The notes: generated by a model from the letters alone, not told the origin. Counted from the first letter of the stretch, positions 12,078 to 24,500 are shown. The stretch is 64,000 bases of DNA from Lunularia cruciata (GCA_948567375.1 OX419760.1:15004001-15068000), one strand, 5' to 3'. Translations and numbers: made by a program.

Positions 12078-12514
12078 TGTGAACAAGGAGAGAAATAGGT
12101 GAATGGAGGACTAGAGTGAAGGATAATATTGGGACTCTTGAATGAGGTAAACTCCAAATCTCTAGCATGAGCTTGGGCTTTGATATTTATAGAGAACACA
12201 CAATGTTCTTGGGAAGCTCCTTAGGAAGCTTCCTAAAGGCCACCTTTTTAGAATGCAAGCTAAGCTGATTGGGAAGCTTCCCAAGAAGCTTCCTTCTAGA
12301 AGCCACCTACTTAGGTTGCAAGCTAAGCTAGTCAGGAAGCTTCCCAAGAAAATTCTTCCTAGAAGTCACCTACTTGGCATACATGTTATCCAACACTTGG
12401 AAGGTACTAAGAAGTTTCCTAGATGCTTTTGAAAAATTCCTATAATTCTAAGCTAATTTGGCTTATTTTCTTCTTTGTTAATCTAGACTTGTTTGCAAAC
12501 TCTATATTGTTACA
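12078..12514 (-). repeat. I 3' LTR with tandem minisatellite
   Basis: Ends are TGTGAACAAGG...atattgttaca on the plus strand. About three units of a 63-64 bp tandem repeat rich in GGAAGCTTCC palindromes lie at 12211-12380. A minus-strand TATA box (TATAAATA) is at about 12187-12195. The repeats therefore lie in U3 upstream of the promoter. Confidence 0.85.
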
Positions 12515-12689
12515 TATTCTCCCATTGCTAGTTGATGATGTTCTCATCACTATGGAAGCTTAAAACTTTTGGATGCTTTTTTGTGCATAATGGAGATGAG
12601 AAAGAGGTTCTTAAGTGGCATCATGAAGGGAATACTATTTTCAAAGGACTTTGTACTTAGTGATTTGTACAATTGTAGTTGTTCCTTCC

Positions 12690-12970
12690 ATCAATGATGT
12701 CTACTCTTCATGTGCTCCAAATGAAATCTCTACAACAAAGGTTTGTGATTGGCTTGCATGATCACTTGTTTCCCTAAGAGATAATGCCTCCATACCTTGG
12801 TGGCATATATCATTGCTAGTTGTTCTCAATCCCAAGCAAAGTAATTCTTTTTTGTGGTGTTTAGTTGGCTAAACACAAAGGCAATGGGATGACTTCATTT
12901 GGAAATTCTTGTTACAACACTTTAATACAAAAGTGGGAAGTATCAAAATCAACCACATAAGGTAGTTTAG
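12690..12970 (-). pseudogene. I RNase H remnant
   Basis: Minus-strand frames give VDFDTSHFCIKVL and, in other frames, a segment ending MQANHKPLL (near 12720-12760), equivalent to RNase H motifs around the first and third acidic residues. Frameshifted and stop-rich. After it the sequence runs to the LTR without integrase motifs. Confidence 0.65.
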
Positions 12971-13089
12971 GATCACATGGTTGAAGGATGGGTTGTAATT
13001 ACACCATATGCTTCAATTTTTTGAATGCTTCATTTTGCTTGGTGGTCCATTGAAAGAGTGAAGCCTTCCCCAAGAGATTAATCAATTGT

Positions 13090-13760
13090 GTAGCCACATG
13101 AGCATAGTAATGGATAAAATTTTGGTAAAATCTTGCTAATCCATTAAATACAAGCACTTTTGTACCATCCTTTGGAGTAGGTCAATTTGGAATGGCCTTG
13201 ATTTTCTCCTCTTCCATCTTGATCCCCTCTGATGAGACTTTATGACCCAAGAAGGTAACTTTCTATCACCAAAAGGTACACTTTGTCTTCTTGCAATAAA
13301 CTTCCATTGACAAAGTCATCTTAGGAATTCTTATACATGATTCATGTGTTTTACCTCTATCTTATTATAGATTAAAATATCATCCAAGAACTCCATCACA
13401 TATCAATCCAATAGCCCATCCAATACTTGATGCATCTGATCCATGAAGACCGCTAGAGCATTAGTGAGCCCAAAAGGTATAACTCTCCATTCAAAATGCC
13501 CATACCTTGTGTAGAAGCACATCCTTCCTATCAATGTGAATTAGCCAATAGCCACTTTGAAGATCCAACTTGGAGAAGTATATGCTATGCTCAATTGTTC
13601 TAGCAAGTCATCAATTCAAGGCAAAGGATATGTATTCTTCAAATTTTTTTTTATTAAGGCCATGGTAGTCAATACAAAAGCAAAGTCCTCTATCCTTCTT
13701 TGGGACAAATAATACTGGTGCTCCCAAAAAGATGTTTTATGTGATATGCAATCCTTTTCT
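13090..13760 (-). pseudogene. I reverse transcriptase remnant
   Basis: Minus-strand motifs appear in the expected order: GAPVLFVPKKDRGLCF and IDYHGLN (13640-13735), RYGHFEWRVIPFGLTNAL (13445-13510), the catalytic FLDDILIYN (13370-13400), and thumb FLGHKVSSEGIKMEEEKIK (13180-13260). The active-site Asp pair is preserved, but there are stops and frameshifts between motifs. Confidence 0.85.
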
Positions 13761-14217
13761 CAAAACTAAATCAATTTTGTTTGAAGCTCTTCCAACTCCT
13801 TTGGTGAGAACCAATAGATTGGTCTATTTACTAGAGTACTTCTTGGCAATAACTTGATCTTGAAGACCATACCACAACCAAAGGGTAACTCCCTTGGAAA
13901 ATGATCTAGAAACACATTTTCAAACACTTGAACTATCTAATCAACCATTTTTTGATTAGGTTTTTGGCTCTCATCAAATAATCCATATGCAGTTGGTTTG
14001 ATCCATGCCAGAAAATAAAGAATAGCTTAATCCAAAGCTTACTTTATGGTTGCTTTATAGACAAACTTCACATCTTTGGATTTATTATTCTTAAGTGTCG
14101 TACTCAACAATACTAGACAATTGGTAATTCTTATCTTGGTGTTGTACTTGAATTTATCATCAGGTCCAATCAAATTGAACCTTATGATATTCAGGCTAAG
14201 GTAGACCTAGAATGACA

Positions 14218-14460
14218 TCATAGTGTAGAGGTGCTACTACAAACCTCATACACTCCAAATATTCTTTCCCAATGTTGAATGTAATAGGATGTGAGATAAA
14301 AAAATACAAAACCCTTTCTACTATCTACCATCATCAATATACTTTTAGATATTGGCTTAATAGGAATATCTAATTTCTTTGCTAATTGCATGGACATGCA
14401 ATTCTTTGAACATCTAAAATTAATCAAAGTCCTAGAACCATGATCAAATATCATATCTTA
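14218..14460 (-). pseudogene. I aspartic protease remnant
   Basis: LINFRCSKNCMSMQLAKKL aligns with the retropepsin region normally reading (L/I)-(I/V)-D-[ST]-G-A-T-x-N-F-(I/M)-S. The catalytic D-S-G reads NFR. It lies between gag and RT, as expected. Confidence 0.65.
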
Positions 14461-15059
14461 CAAGTGAAGCAAACCTTTACATAGGTCAAGCTTTCAATCC
14501 CATTAGAACTAATCAAGTTCCCAATAGGTTGCTTGATATCTCCTATTGAGATTCTTTGCTTCTCTAATCATCACATTCCATGAACTCTATTTAGGCAATT
14601 TGTTGGGATCATCCATTCTTGAGTGGGCATTCAACAATGCAATGTCTAATTTGATGATAACAAAAGCAATCACCATTTTCTTGTAATCTATCTTTATTGT
14701 AGTGCCAAGTGGTCTTTGTTAGACAATATCAATCTCCATCAATGTTTGCTCCACTACACGTGTGTAGTGTATTGGTAGGTTTTATGAAGGTTGGTGTTGG
14801 TAGATTTTATGAAGGTTGAGATTAAGACCAAGTTGTGGCAACCAAGGAATCAAAGCACTCAGCCAAATGCATGGCTTCTTCCAAGTGTTTGGACTCCCAT
14901 ATGGCCACTTCTAATTTGGTGTGTGACTTCAAGCTCCTCAGAAATCAATCAAAAGCTTCACTTTCTAGTATTTAGAATTTACATTATATGATGTTCTGCA
15001 ATTGAATGATATAGCTCCTCACATAACTAATCTACTTCAATTTCTCCAATCTATCTTTC

Positions 15060-15340
15060 ATGGCTTTTGTAGCATTTATAGCTTAAAATCTCTCAATTAT
15101 TGCACTCTTGAATTCTTATAATGTTTAGATTGGCATAGCAAATTACCAGTTAACTTGCTCCACTCAAAATTGCCACCATAGTTTTGCCACTCCATATAAT
15201 TGGTTTGAAGCCAAAAGAATCTATCTTTGTTCATCTTGAAGATTTGTAGCTTCAAAATAACATTTGCAATCAAACACAAAATTCTCCATTGCACCCAAGA
15301 AATTCTTACCTTCAAATACCTTGGGCTTCAAAAATCAGAC
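15060..15340 (-). pseudogene. I gag remnant
   Basis: Minus-strand reading gives KVFEGKNFLGAMENFVFDC and LYGVAKLWWQ, the hallmark pattern of plant gypsy capsid domains (a Trp-Trp near the end of the core). Stops interrupt it. No zinc knuckle was found with confidence. Confidence 0.65.
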
Positions 15341-15681
15341 TCTCTCTTCTCTTTCTCTAAATGGTGCTCACTTTACATGCTCTTGTCATTGATGGTCTCT
15401 TTCTTCCAACAATCAAGTAAGGTGCTCAATTTGTTACTACATAGCTATGATAACTTCAGGCATTACTTCCATGGCTACCACTTTATCAAACCGTCTACAA
15501 GTCAACATATCCACCACTATTTGTAAGTTGCAATTAGAGGTATCAATGGTTCATCCGACAAAGTGATCACATTCAAAAGCATAAGATGATGAATTGCGTA
15601 AAATTATACTTGGATAATATTTAAAAAAAAAATCCTAATGGTTGGGGGGAAATGGATTTGATGATCCATAAATTCCATATA

Positions 15682-15695
15682 TCCTCTAATACCAA
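15682..15695 (-). other. I primer-binding site, degenerate tRNA-iMet type
   Basis: On the minus strand the LTR end is followed by TTGGTATTAGAGG, a two-change version of TGGTATCAGAGC. Confidence 0.65.
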
Positions 15696-16204
15696 TGTAA
15701 AGGACCAAGGAGAAAATTTAGAGAATAGAAGACCAAAATGAAGAGATCACATTGGGACACTTGAATAAGATAAACTCCAAATGCCTACCATGAGGTTGGG
15801 CTTTGGTATTTATAAGGAACAAAAAAGGTTCTTGGGAAGCTTCTTAGGATGCTATCTAAAAACCACTTTCTTAGAGTGCAAGCTAAGCTAACCGTGAAGC
15901 TTCTCAAGAAGCTTCTTTCTAGAAGTCACCTACTTGGCATTCAAGCTTAGCTAGTTGGAAAGCTTCCCAACAAGCTTCCCTCTAGAAGCTACCTACTTGG
16001 CGTGCAAGCTAAGCTAGTTGGGAAGCTTCCTAAATAACTTCCTCCTAGAATTTTCCTACTTGGCACACATGTTATCCAATACTTGGAAGGTACTAAGAAG
16101 CTTCCTAGATACTTTTAGAATATTCTTATAATTCTTGATTAATTTGGTCTATTTTCTACTTTGTTAGTCTTGACTAACTCATTTGTAAACTCCATATTGT
16201 TACA
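15696..16204 (-). repeat. I 5' LTR with tandem minisatellite
   Basis: Plus-strand ends are TGTAAAGGACC...tattgttaca. It contains about four units of the 63-64 bp repeat (15834-16075), against three in the other LTR, and a minus-strand TATA box near 15806-15813. Confidence 0.87.
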
Positions 16205-16284
16205 AAGGACCAAGGAAGAAAAGATCAAGCATGCAAAAAGCCTCCAAGTGCTAGAAGACAAGAAGGCTAATGGAGCAAGTTGTG
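16205..16284 (+). pseudogene. J fragment between element I and D2
   Basis: A short Lys/Glu-rich piece (AKSLQVLEDKKANG in one frame) continues the coiled-coil ORF of J. It begins with the element I target duplication (aagga) and ends with the D2 target duplication (ttgtg). Confidence 0.5.
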
Positions 16285-18199
16285 TGTGATAACTCGACAA
16301 ATATCACTTTTGCGGTAATCAGGTAAGTAAAGTTTGTTCCCATAGAGATACGAGTCAAAATGTCCAAATATGAAGTCAAAGGTCACAATGTAGTTCTTTT
16401 TGGTTGCGTCTTTAATCTCTTAGGTAGAAACCACACCTAGAAGAGAATAACAAGCACTGATTCACAATCTCATCACAAACTACACTCTTTAATCACAACT
16501 CCATCAATTCTTTCCAAACAATCTTGATTGTGATGGTTCAGGCTCTCCCAAAAATGGCACTTCACTACAAAACGACTTTGCCTTAGAATTGTGTTCTACC
16601 CCTCCATTGAAGGCACAACTCCCTCAATTGAAATTGCTTCACATCAACTTTGCGCTGCACTCACAAATGTAGAATACTACCAACACTACAATTCCTCTTA
16701 GATCTGTCAAGGCATTGCTTTGATTGCACTTCACTCAGGATCAAACACATAGAATGGAGATCAAGGCTGTGGAATCCAACATCCAACAAGCACATTGACT
16801 TGCAGTTTGAATTTCTCCACACACTCACAGAGTTGATACTCAAAATCAAGCTCAAGTGACGAGCACTACTTCACAACACTTTGCTTTATCTATTCTCAGA
16901 AATTATGAGCACTGAACAACAATTTCTTACAAATGCCACCTTTAGATAGTGAAGCAATCAACAGTTCTAACAAAAATATCATTTCCTAACAACTCTACAA
17001 ACCTATAGATCCAAAATGACAATGCACCTCTTCATATCTACCTCTTCAATCTCAATTTTGTTTCTAATCCAATCCGATGTCTACTTCTTCCTCAGCTTTC
17101 AAACCTGATCTTGAAGTAACTTCACTCCCTACTTCTCTATCCTCGGGTTTCACAACTCCTAATTCCTCTACCAAATCTAATAGTTCTCTTTCTTGATCTG
17201 AAATTCCACTAGTGGGTAATCTATCTAACATTTTATCTCCCGACCCACTCTTCTCTAATGTCTCCAATGGTAACTCCAAAGACATTTGCACTCCTATGTT
17301 ATCTACTTTGGGTCTAACTACTATCAATTCCTTTATTAATTCTATTGTGTACTCATCAAGAATTGTAATTGAAAGCATGGGTACACTATCTAAGCCTTCA
17401 ATTTGCAACCCACTTTCCGCTAATCACTCATGTAACTGACCCAAAGACACTTACAGTCTGATCTTGCACTTTGGGTTTATTCACTACTATTATTTCTTTT
17501 TTAATTTTATCATATCTTCAATCAAAACTGAAATTGAAGTCATCGGTATTTTAATATCTTCTTTCCTTACTCTAACTTCCTCTCACACCTTTGGCAAGAT
17601 TCACAAAGTCACCTTCACTACACTCCGAGGTCTGTCTACCTCAGATCTAGTCATCTTTGTCTTGAGGCAAAGTCTCATGACCCGAAGTCATGTAAACCCA
17701 AAGTCCAAAGTCTCAAGTCTCAAGTCCAAAGTTGGGTAGACCCAAAGACACCAACCCGAAGACACTAAACTACTATGTAGATCTACTCCCAAAACTTCAA
17801 ATGCTTGTAATGTTTGCTACAGAACTTCAAACTCTGCGATTTTAGTAGCAATAGAAAGCCCTGAACAAGATGCTTCCAACAAGATATAGCACACATGATT
17901 TGAACTTGTGATCAATGAGATATGTCCCCCAAAAGAATCCCAACTTGTAACTTTCATTTCTCCTTTAGGTTTGCACTCCTTCAACGTCTGGTCCAAGTTT
18001 TTTTCCTCCTCTAACACAAAGTAAGCTTCTTTGGGTTTGATCCAGTCCAAGTTGTTCTTCCTCTTACATGAAGTTGACTTCCTAAGGTCTGATCAAAACA
18101 CAAGTTTCCTCTCATTTTTTCTCCATTTGGTTTCAATTTGGTTTCAGCAAGGCACTTCTTCTTCAAAACTAGTCTAAAATGAAAAATGTGGGTACCAAA
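16285..18199 (-). repeat. D2: solo LTR of family D, internally deleted
   Basis: Plus-strand ends TGTGATAACTCG...GGGTACCAAA correspond to the ends of the D1 LTR (TGTGACAACCCG...GGTACCACA). A perfect 5-bp duplication ttgtg flanks it (16280-16284, 18200-18204). At 1915 bp it is about half the length of D1 and D3; most of the LTR ORF is missing, leaving a front piece (near 18000-18180) and the C-terminal end (17064-17408). This TSD proves that the sequence carrying the ORF is the LTR itself. Confidence 0.9.
17064..17408 (-). pseudogene. C-terminal remnant of the D LTR ORF (D2 copy)
   Basis: 115 codons ending EEEVDIGLD, aligned with the C-termini of the D1 and D3 ORFs (both ending DEVDIGSG). Shared features are VDNIGVQMSLELPLETLEKS, an (E)xxELVxELxV segment and a final SRSGLKAEEE. 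Function unknown; predicted hydrophilic, no membrane segment. Confidence 0.7.
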
Positions 18200-18204
18200 T
18201 TGTG

Positions 18205-18520
18205 AAAGCAAAGGGAGGAAGATCAATTGAAGGCAATATATCAATTGGAAGAAACCTAGGCCCTTTTCATGGAGATGTTGAAGGAAGATGGAGCAATGCA
18301 GATCTTGAGGATTAAACATCATAAATTGAAGATGCAAGTCCAATGCTTGCAAAATTAGGCCTATGAGGAGGAGTGCATGAACGTTTTATCCATGCACTTG
18401 AAGGAGCATTTGGATAGATAGTTTAATTAAGTATCCCAAACCTTCTTGCTAGAGATAGCTAGGTATCAAGCCTAGACAAACCAACTCATTAGATACCTAA
18501 GAGATTAATGAAGCACTTCA
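18205..18520 (+). pseudogene. J: coiled-coil ORF remnant, last part
   Basis: One frame reads AIYQLEET, ALFMEMLKEDGAMQILRIK, YEEECMNVLSMHLKEHLDR and ARYQA.TNQLIRYLRD, a heptad-like coiled coil with few stops. It follows the D2 target duplication directly and continues the J ORF from 16284. Confidence 0.5.
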
Positions 18521-18539
18521 CTCCTAGTAGTTCCAATCC

Positions 18540-19470
18540 AAGGCACTCCCCCATAAGGAAGTCCTTTGGTAAGATAAGCACTCTTTAGTAAGGATTAGGT
18601 TCTCAAAGGTGTATAGTTGTTGCGCACTCTGAGTAGGTCAGTCATGCATGCACCTAGCATTACATGTATTTTACAGGAGTGCTCTTAGAGTTAAGTGGCA
18701 CTCAGAGTTGTATAGAGTTGAGGACAAGTGCCCTTGGAATTGTATTTCAATTGGGATAGTACATACTTGAAGAGGAGTGCCCTTAGGTTTGTACATGTAC
18801 TTGGAATTGTACACTAAAACTAGATTAGGTGGGGTTTGATATCTCCTTTGACATATGTAGGAGTCTAATGATTATGTAGACGATTAGGATAAAATGGATT
18901 AGGATAGTAAAATCAATGTGGACAATTTAGACTCAGATTTTTCAGTATTTACTTGGGATTTTGATCATTTTTGCTTGGAGCCAGACTTTTATATAAGGTT
19001 GAGTGCTACTTGCACTTATGTTTGTTCTTTTTTGTAGTGCAAGCTTTGATTACAAGTAGAGAGTGCTATTACTTCTTTGCAAGTTGTGTGTCCTACATTT
19101 TCCATGTTGTTTCAATGTCTCAGCAAGGGTAGAGATGAGAAATTTCACAAAAGGTCTTCAATGCTTAGTGCCAAGCAGGTACTTGCCACTAATCAAGGTA
19201 TGCACTAAAGGATTTGAAGGAGTGAACTTGTGCAACAAGTGGATTAGGAAGCTCACTATGCAAGCAATACCACAAAATTGAAAAGTGTAGGTAAGAAATA
19301 GCAAGAAGTTTAGTCTTGCAAGTTGCATCTTCTAAGAAAGCTAGAACACATTTGCTTGCACTACATCTTTGGAATAGAATGGCACTTGGAGTTGGATGGA
19401 CCATCACCTTTAAGAGCAATCATGGCTATATTTTAGAGTGAAAGTGATTGATTTTTGTGATTTTATTTTT
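18540..19470 (+). repeat. LTR-like region of J or K with promoter
   Basis: A TATA box (ttatataagg) near 18989-18998 is followed by a transcribed-leader-like stretch. Upstream are repeats of the GCACTYRGAGT motif also seen at 9430-9730. Just after 19470 the sequence tttttgctacagttctcc resembles a decayed tRNA-Asp-like PBS. No matched second LTR or TSD was found, so the boundaries are estimates. Confidence 0.4.
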
Positions 19471-19688
19471 GCTACAGTTCTCCACAAAAGAGGTTTCTTG
19501 GGTATAAACCTCTTCTAAAGATGGTTTCTACCCAAGAGGTTAAACAAAAGACAATAAAATACTAAGATTTGGTGACAATGCATGTTTCATTTCACTTTCA
19601 GGCATTTCCAATAGTATCCTCATGGGAACAAGCTATTCTTATTGACTATATTATAAGTACATCAACACTAAGTTTTCATACATAGCAT

Positions 19689-19860
19689 CAATGATAACCC
19701 CAACTCCAAATCCTATAAAAACCTTCAATTGGTTTAAGGATGCTCTACCCAAGGATATTCAAGATTTTTAATCTACAAATCTAACCCAAGCCTTCAAGGA
19801 AGCACCTTGTTGGGCTCAAGCTAACAAGCAAGATGTGGTCCAAACCAGGGACCTTGATAC
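19689..19860 (+). pseudogene. gag-like N-terminal fragment (J or K)
   Basis: It starts MITPTPNPIKTFNWFKDALP and continues after one stop as STNLTQAFKEAPCWAQANKQ before running into the D1 gag end. Position after an LTR-like region suggests a gag start, but no capsid motif confirms it. Confidence 0.35.
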
Positions 19861-19899
19861 GATGGGCTTGATGAAGGCTGTGTGTCTTGGGTTTGGTAT

Positions 19900-21530
19900 A
19901 CCGTATCTTTGTTTTCATCTTGATCCCACCCACGTACCCAATCTATTTGTTGCACTGGAAATGTTGTGCGAGTTAAACACTCCGTATTAGCGTGGCCGGA
20001 TTTACCACACGTAGTGCACCATACATTTTTTCATCCAAATGACGGGGGTTTTCTTCGGTCCTTTTCCCCAATCATCTGAATTTTAAAATCCGCAAACTCT
20101 TTAATCAGAGTTTCTAACTTTTGATCCGCCTTGGATATATTCTTTACTGGCGGTGTTACAGGCTTCTTTCCCCCATGTCTTCATATTTTTCTTGGATTGG
20201 GTTCTTCGTCTGATTCCGAAGAAGAACTAAAAGAAGTGGAGGATTCTTCCGAAGAAGGAGAAGTACTTTGTGAAGCTCTTCGCCTTGGCTTTTTGCCTTT
20301 CTTCTCACAATTTCTTTGATTACTGGATGAGTTAGAATGAGCCACCTCATATTGGGCAACATGTTTGAGGACTTTGTCCAAAGAGGTTACATTTCTCTCC
20401 CTGGCAAAGATTCAAATCTCCGGTGAAAGCCCGCCGAGAAACCAGGTAATGGCTTGGGCATCGGAATAACCCACCACCCCAGATTGCTTCAGGACTCGGT
20501 TCAATAAGGCCATGAACCGCTCAGAGTAATCTCTCAATTTTTCTTCTTTCCTCAATCCAAATCATTAAGTGCCACGAAGACACTTGTATCATAATCCACC
20601 TCCCAAAATCGTTCTAGGAAGCCCTTTCGTAAGTCTGCCTAGTCTGCTGGTGTAAATCCCTTCTGCATTACATGAGTATACCAGCTCCGAGCCTTCTTTC
20701 GGAGCAGACTTGGAAAAATCCGCAATTGATCCGCAGAGTCATGTTCCTTATTGGCAAAGGAAATGCCTTCAAATTCCTCAATGAATTCATCTGGATCTTT
20801 GTCTTGCTTGGTACCTTTATACTTCTGGTAAGCATGCCGGGTTACGGGTTACAAAGACATCGTGTGGTGCGGCGGATTAAAGTGTGGTAAGTTTGAACTT
20901 ACGGGAACTGCAGAACTACTTGGTATGGACGCCATGTTGTTTGCCCATGGGTTCCAATTTGTCAAGTTCAAATCGGGGTCTTCTTTGGCAGTTTCTTCTT
21001 CTCTGGTTGTGTCGACTTCAACCCAATCAGAAGTAAGAGGGTCCACAACTTCAGTCTGTTCTTTGAATCTCCTTCGGGATAACCGAGGAATTTTTTGTAC
21101 CAGATGTTGACACTCTTCTTCCGTAAGTGTTTGTGCTGTCTTTTCTCAAATGAACTTCTTAATGAAATCGACTTCCTTTACAGCTTTAGGGGAAGTTGGT
21201 GTACTAGGTCGTAGCGCGTATGTCTGCCCGCTCAAGTCTTTCTTGTTCTTGGAAGATGAGGATGAAAAGTAGCCTTGCCAGCCTCCTTCGCGTCTCTTTT
21301 GGTCAAGTTTGAGCAGGGCTGCTTGCACTTCGTGAAGAAGTTGAAAGTCCAACTCTTCTTGTTTGATTTTGTCTGAAGTGTATGGGGATTTCAAACATTC
21401 ATCTTCTTCACGTTGCACTGCTCATCTTTGAGCTCTCTCTTCCCGTTGTTCTCTCGATGCAAACATTCATATTGCATGAATACCCAGTTTCAAATTTGGC
21501 TTTGTATTCTTCCACTTCCAAGATTTTTAT
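19900..21530 (-). pseudogene. D1 gag
   Basis: One minus-strand frame with a few stops. The N-terminal part (21146-21418) is charged and helix-like. A Pro/Ser linker follows (20849-21046). The capsid core reads DPDEFIEEFEGISFANKEH and KKARSWYTHVMQKGFTPAD (20640-20830), followed by a TAG in place of a likely Trp. A Ser/Glu-rich stretch lies near 20190-20290. A canonical CCHC knuckle, CTTCGKSGHANTEC, is at about 19985-20030. The zinc knuckle residues are intact. Gag packages element RNA into particles. Confidence 0.82.
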
Positions 21531-21547
21531 CCTTGGCAGCGGTGCCA
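21531..21547 (-). other. D1 primer-binding site, tRNA-Asp-like
   Basis: Minus strand TGGCACCGCTGCCAAGG, seven bases after the LTR end, resembles the TGGCGCCGTTGCCGGGG-type PBS of many plant non-chromodomain gypsy elements, with a few changes. It fixes the LTR boundary and the element's direction. Confidence 0.75.
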
Positions 21548-21554
21548 AAAATCA

Positions 21555-24500
21555 TGTGACAACCCGGCAAATATCACTTTTGCGGTAATCGGGTAAGTAA
21601 AGTTTGTTCCCGTAGAGATACTATCTAGAATTGGTCAAATACAAAGTCAAAAGTCACAATTGCAGTTCTTCTTGATGTCTTCTTTAATCTCTTAGGTAGA
21701 AACTACACCCAGAAGAGAGTAACAAGCTCACCAACTTGACAACTTGTCATAAATACACACACATAATCACAACATAGTCAATTCTGTCCAAACAACTCTT
21801 GATTGTGATGATTCAGATTCTCCCAAAGACGGCACTTCACTGTGAAGACCGATTTCACTTCAGAATTGTGTTCCACCCCTCCACTGAAGGCACAACTTCC
21901 TTGATCAAAATTGCTTCACATCAACTTCATGCTGCAATCACAAATGCAGAATACTACCAACACTACAATGCCTCTCAAACTTGTCAAGGCATTGCTCCGA
22001 TGCACTTCACTCAGGATCAAACACACAGAATGAAGATCAAGGTTGTAGATTCCAACATCCACAGACACATTGACTTGCTCTTCGGAATTCTCCACACACT
22101 CCCAAACACACACACAAAATTGACAATCGGAATTAAGCTTAAGCGACGAGTACTGAGAACATCACTCTGCTTTATCTATCTTCAGAAATATGAATACTGA
22201 ATAACATCATATTGCGATTGCTCCACTTAAATACTGAAGCAAACCGCAGATTTGCCTACCTAGACACCGCTTCCTAACATCTTTTCCTACCTATAGATCC
22301 CAAGTGACAGTCTATCGGTTCATATCTGCCTTTTCCTATCTCAAAATCAACACTTAGCCCGATCCAATGTCTACCTCATCATTGGCTTCCAAACCCGATG
22401 ATCTTCCTACTATTTCACCTTCTTCGGGTATGATTGATTCTACTAATTTCTTCACTAATTCTACAACTTCTTCACTAAAATCTACAATTGAGTTCATGGG
22501 TAATCTATCTACACTCTTATTTTCCCACCTTCTCTTCTCTAATGTGTCAATCCTCAAGTCCGATGACACTTGTACTCCTACGTCTGTGACATCAGGTTTT
22601 TTCTCTACTATCACACTAGTCCAAATTTTCTCTAACTCCAAATTGACTAAATCTAGTCTAAGACTAACATTATTCTCTACCTCTAACATTTTCCTATCTA
22701 CGTGTTCTCTCAACCGGATTAGCAAGGTGTTCATGTCCACGTCTTTGGTTTTTTGTTTTTGAGTCTCCTGCACAAGTAATTTCAACTCATGCAGACGAGC
22801 TTCTTCCAATCTTCCTTCAGCCTCCGTGCTTAAGAGTGCTCGTAATTTCCCTGCAATATCTCCTACTGATTCCAATGCACATCCTCGAGAATGTTCTACC
22901 TTCAACTCTGCTTGATACATCTTCAACTCGTCTTCGTAGTCTGCAGCGAGCATCTTCTTCTCCTCTGAACACTGCATCTTCTACTGTTCCGCACTCTTGA
23001 CAATCTCGCAATTGCTCTTCTTCTTCTTGTCTAGTCGCCAACTCTCTTTGCCATGCTTGATCTTTTGCTGCGGCACTCTTCTTCAAGCTGTCCAACTCAT
23101 GCTCCATCACGATGGTCATCGCCTTCAAATGAACATTTTTGATGTGCACATCACTCACTTCCTCCTTCATCTTGCTCAGCCACATCGCCTGCTCCTTTAA
23201 TTCTCCGGCTTGCTTCTGCAATTCCTTCTCCTTCTCTGCGTAGCTTCCTTGTATCAGGCTCAGCGTTTTCTTCCTTGAGTCTTCCTCCCTCGGATCTTCA
23301 ATTTCTTTATTTCTTCAAACTTGATGCTCCTGCAGCTCCTTCACTTCATTCAACAGGTACTTCACCATCTGCAATTCGTTCATCCCTTTACGTTGATCTT
23401 GGGGAATTACACTACGATTCTCCTGTAGCAGCTCTAGCAATGGGGTGACTATCCTTGTTAAATACAATATTCCAACAAAGTGGTCCGCTTCTTCCTTGCC
23501 ACCTTTGTCTGGAGTCTTCTCCTCTGTCATCGGCTCCTTCATCCAAAGTCGCAATCTTTGTATCTTCATCGCCTCAACACTATCCTCATCTTTGCCTCTT
23601 GAACTGGGCCCCGCGGGATACTACTCCTTCGCTCCGGGTCTTGGCTTGTTCTCTGTCATCGCCTCACCAGCCTCACTTACTACCACCGATTGCTGGACCT
23701 CTGGCTCTCCCTCACTTGCGCTCCCAGACTCCTCACTTTTCAATGTGAGCTCTTCTTCTTCCGAGTCTTCTTGCAACTCAGTTTCTTCATTTGACTCCGA
23801 TCTTGATGATGCCTCTCTTATGACTTTAGCGGTCTTCAACATCAGCCTCCGAGTCTTTCTTTGTATGGGCGACAACTTGGCTTCTTCGGGTTTACTTTGC
23901 TTCTTTGTCTTTGGACTAGTAACATCTTTGATCTTCCACTATCCCGTCCTTGCAAAGTATTTGTCATTTGCTCGCAAATGCAACATATACTGACGCTCCT
24001 CTTCGTCTGCTTCTCGTCTAAAATCAAGGTGCATGTGTGAGACCATACGATGACGCTCGTCTTCGGACAGCAAGTTCAGCCCAAAGTAGAAATGAGCAGC
24101 AAACGGTGCAAAATAATGCGGTGGCGAGCCCGTTCTCCAATTCACCACCATCTGCCTTGTTCGGTGATGGAAGCACTTTGCCCAATTCACTGGTACTCCT
24201 ACAAACATCTGATGGAAGAAGACTGCCTGCTGCATGGTTACATAAGTTGTTCGCTCCGGCTTGAACATGACCATCATCGCTCCCACAATACTTCTTTAGA
24301 TCGGGTCCCGATAGGATTCCACCTTGTAACCATTCGTAGTTCTTGGAGCAAAAAATGAGTTACAAATCTCCGCCGTCTCCTCTGCAACATCACACTTCCG
24401 ATAGAAGGTGACCCCTGTCTGCTCTCTTGCTTCTCTCCCCAATACTAATTTCCAATCCGACTCAGTCCATTGAGCCGGATTGCCTCTCTTCCCCTCCACC

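Larger units (their letters stand above)
12078..16204 (-). mobile_element. Element I: Ty3/gypsy retrotransposon lacking integrase
   Basis: LTRs of 437 bp (12078-12514) and 509 bp (15696-16204) flank about 3.2 kb. The target duplication aagga is present on both sides (12073-12077 and 16205-16209). On the minus strand the order is PBS, gag, protease, RT, RNase H, LTR. I see no integrase between RNase H and the 3' LTR, so this copy is internally deleted. All ORFs are broken. Confidence 0.88.
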
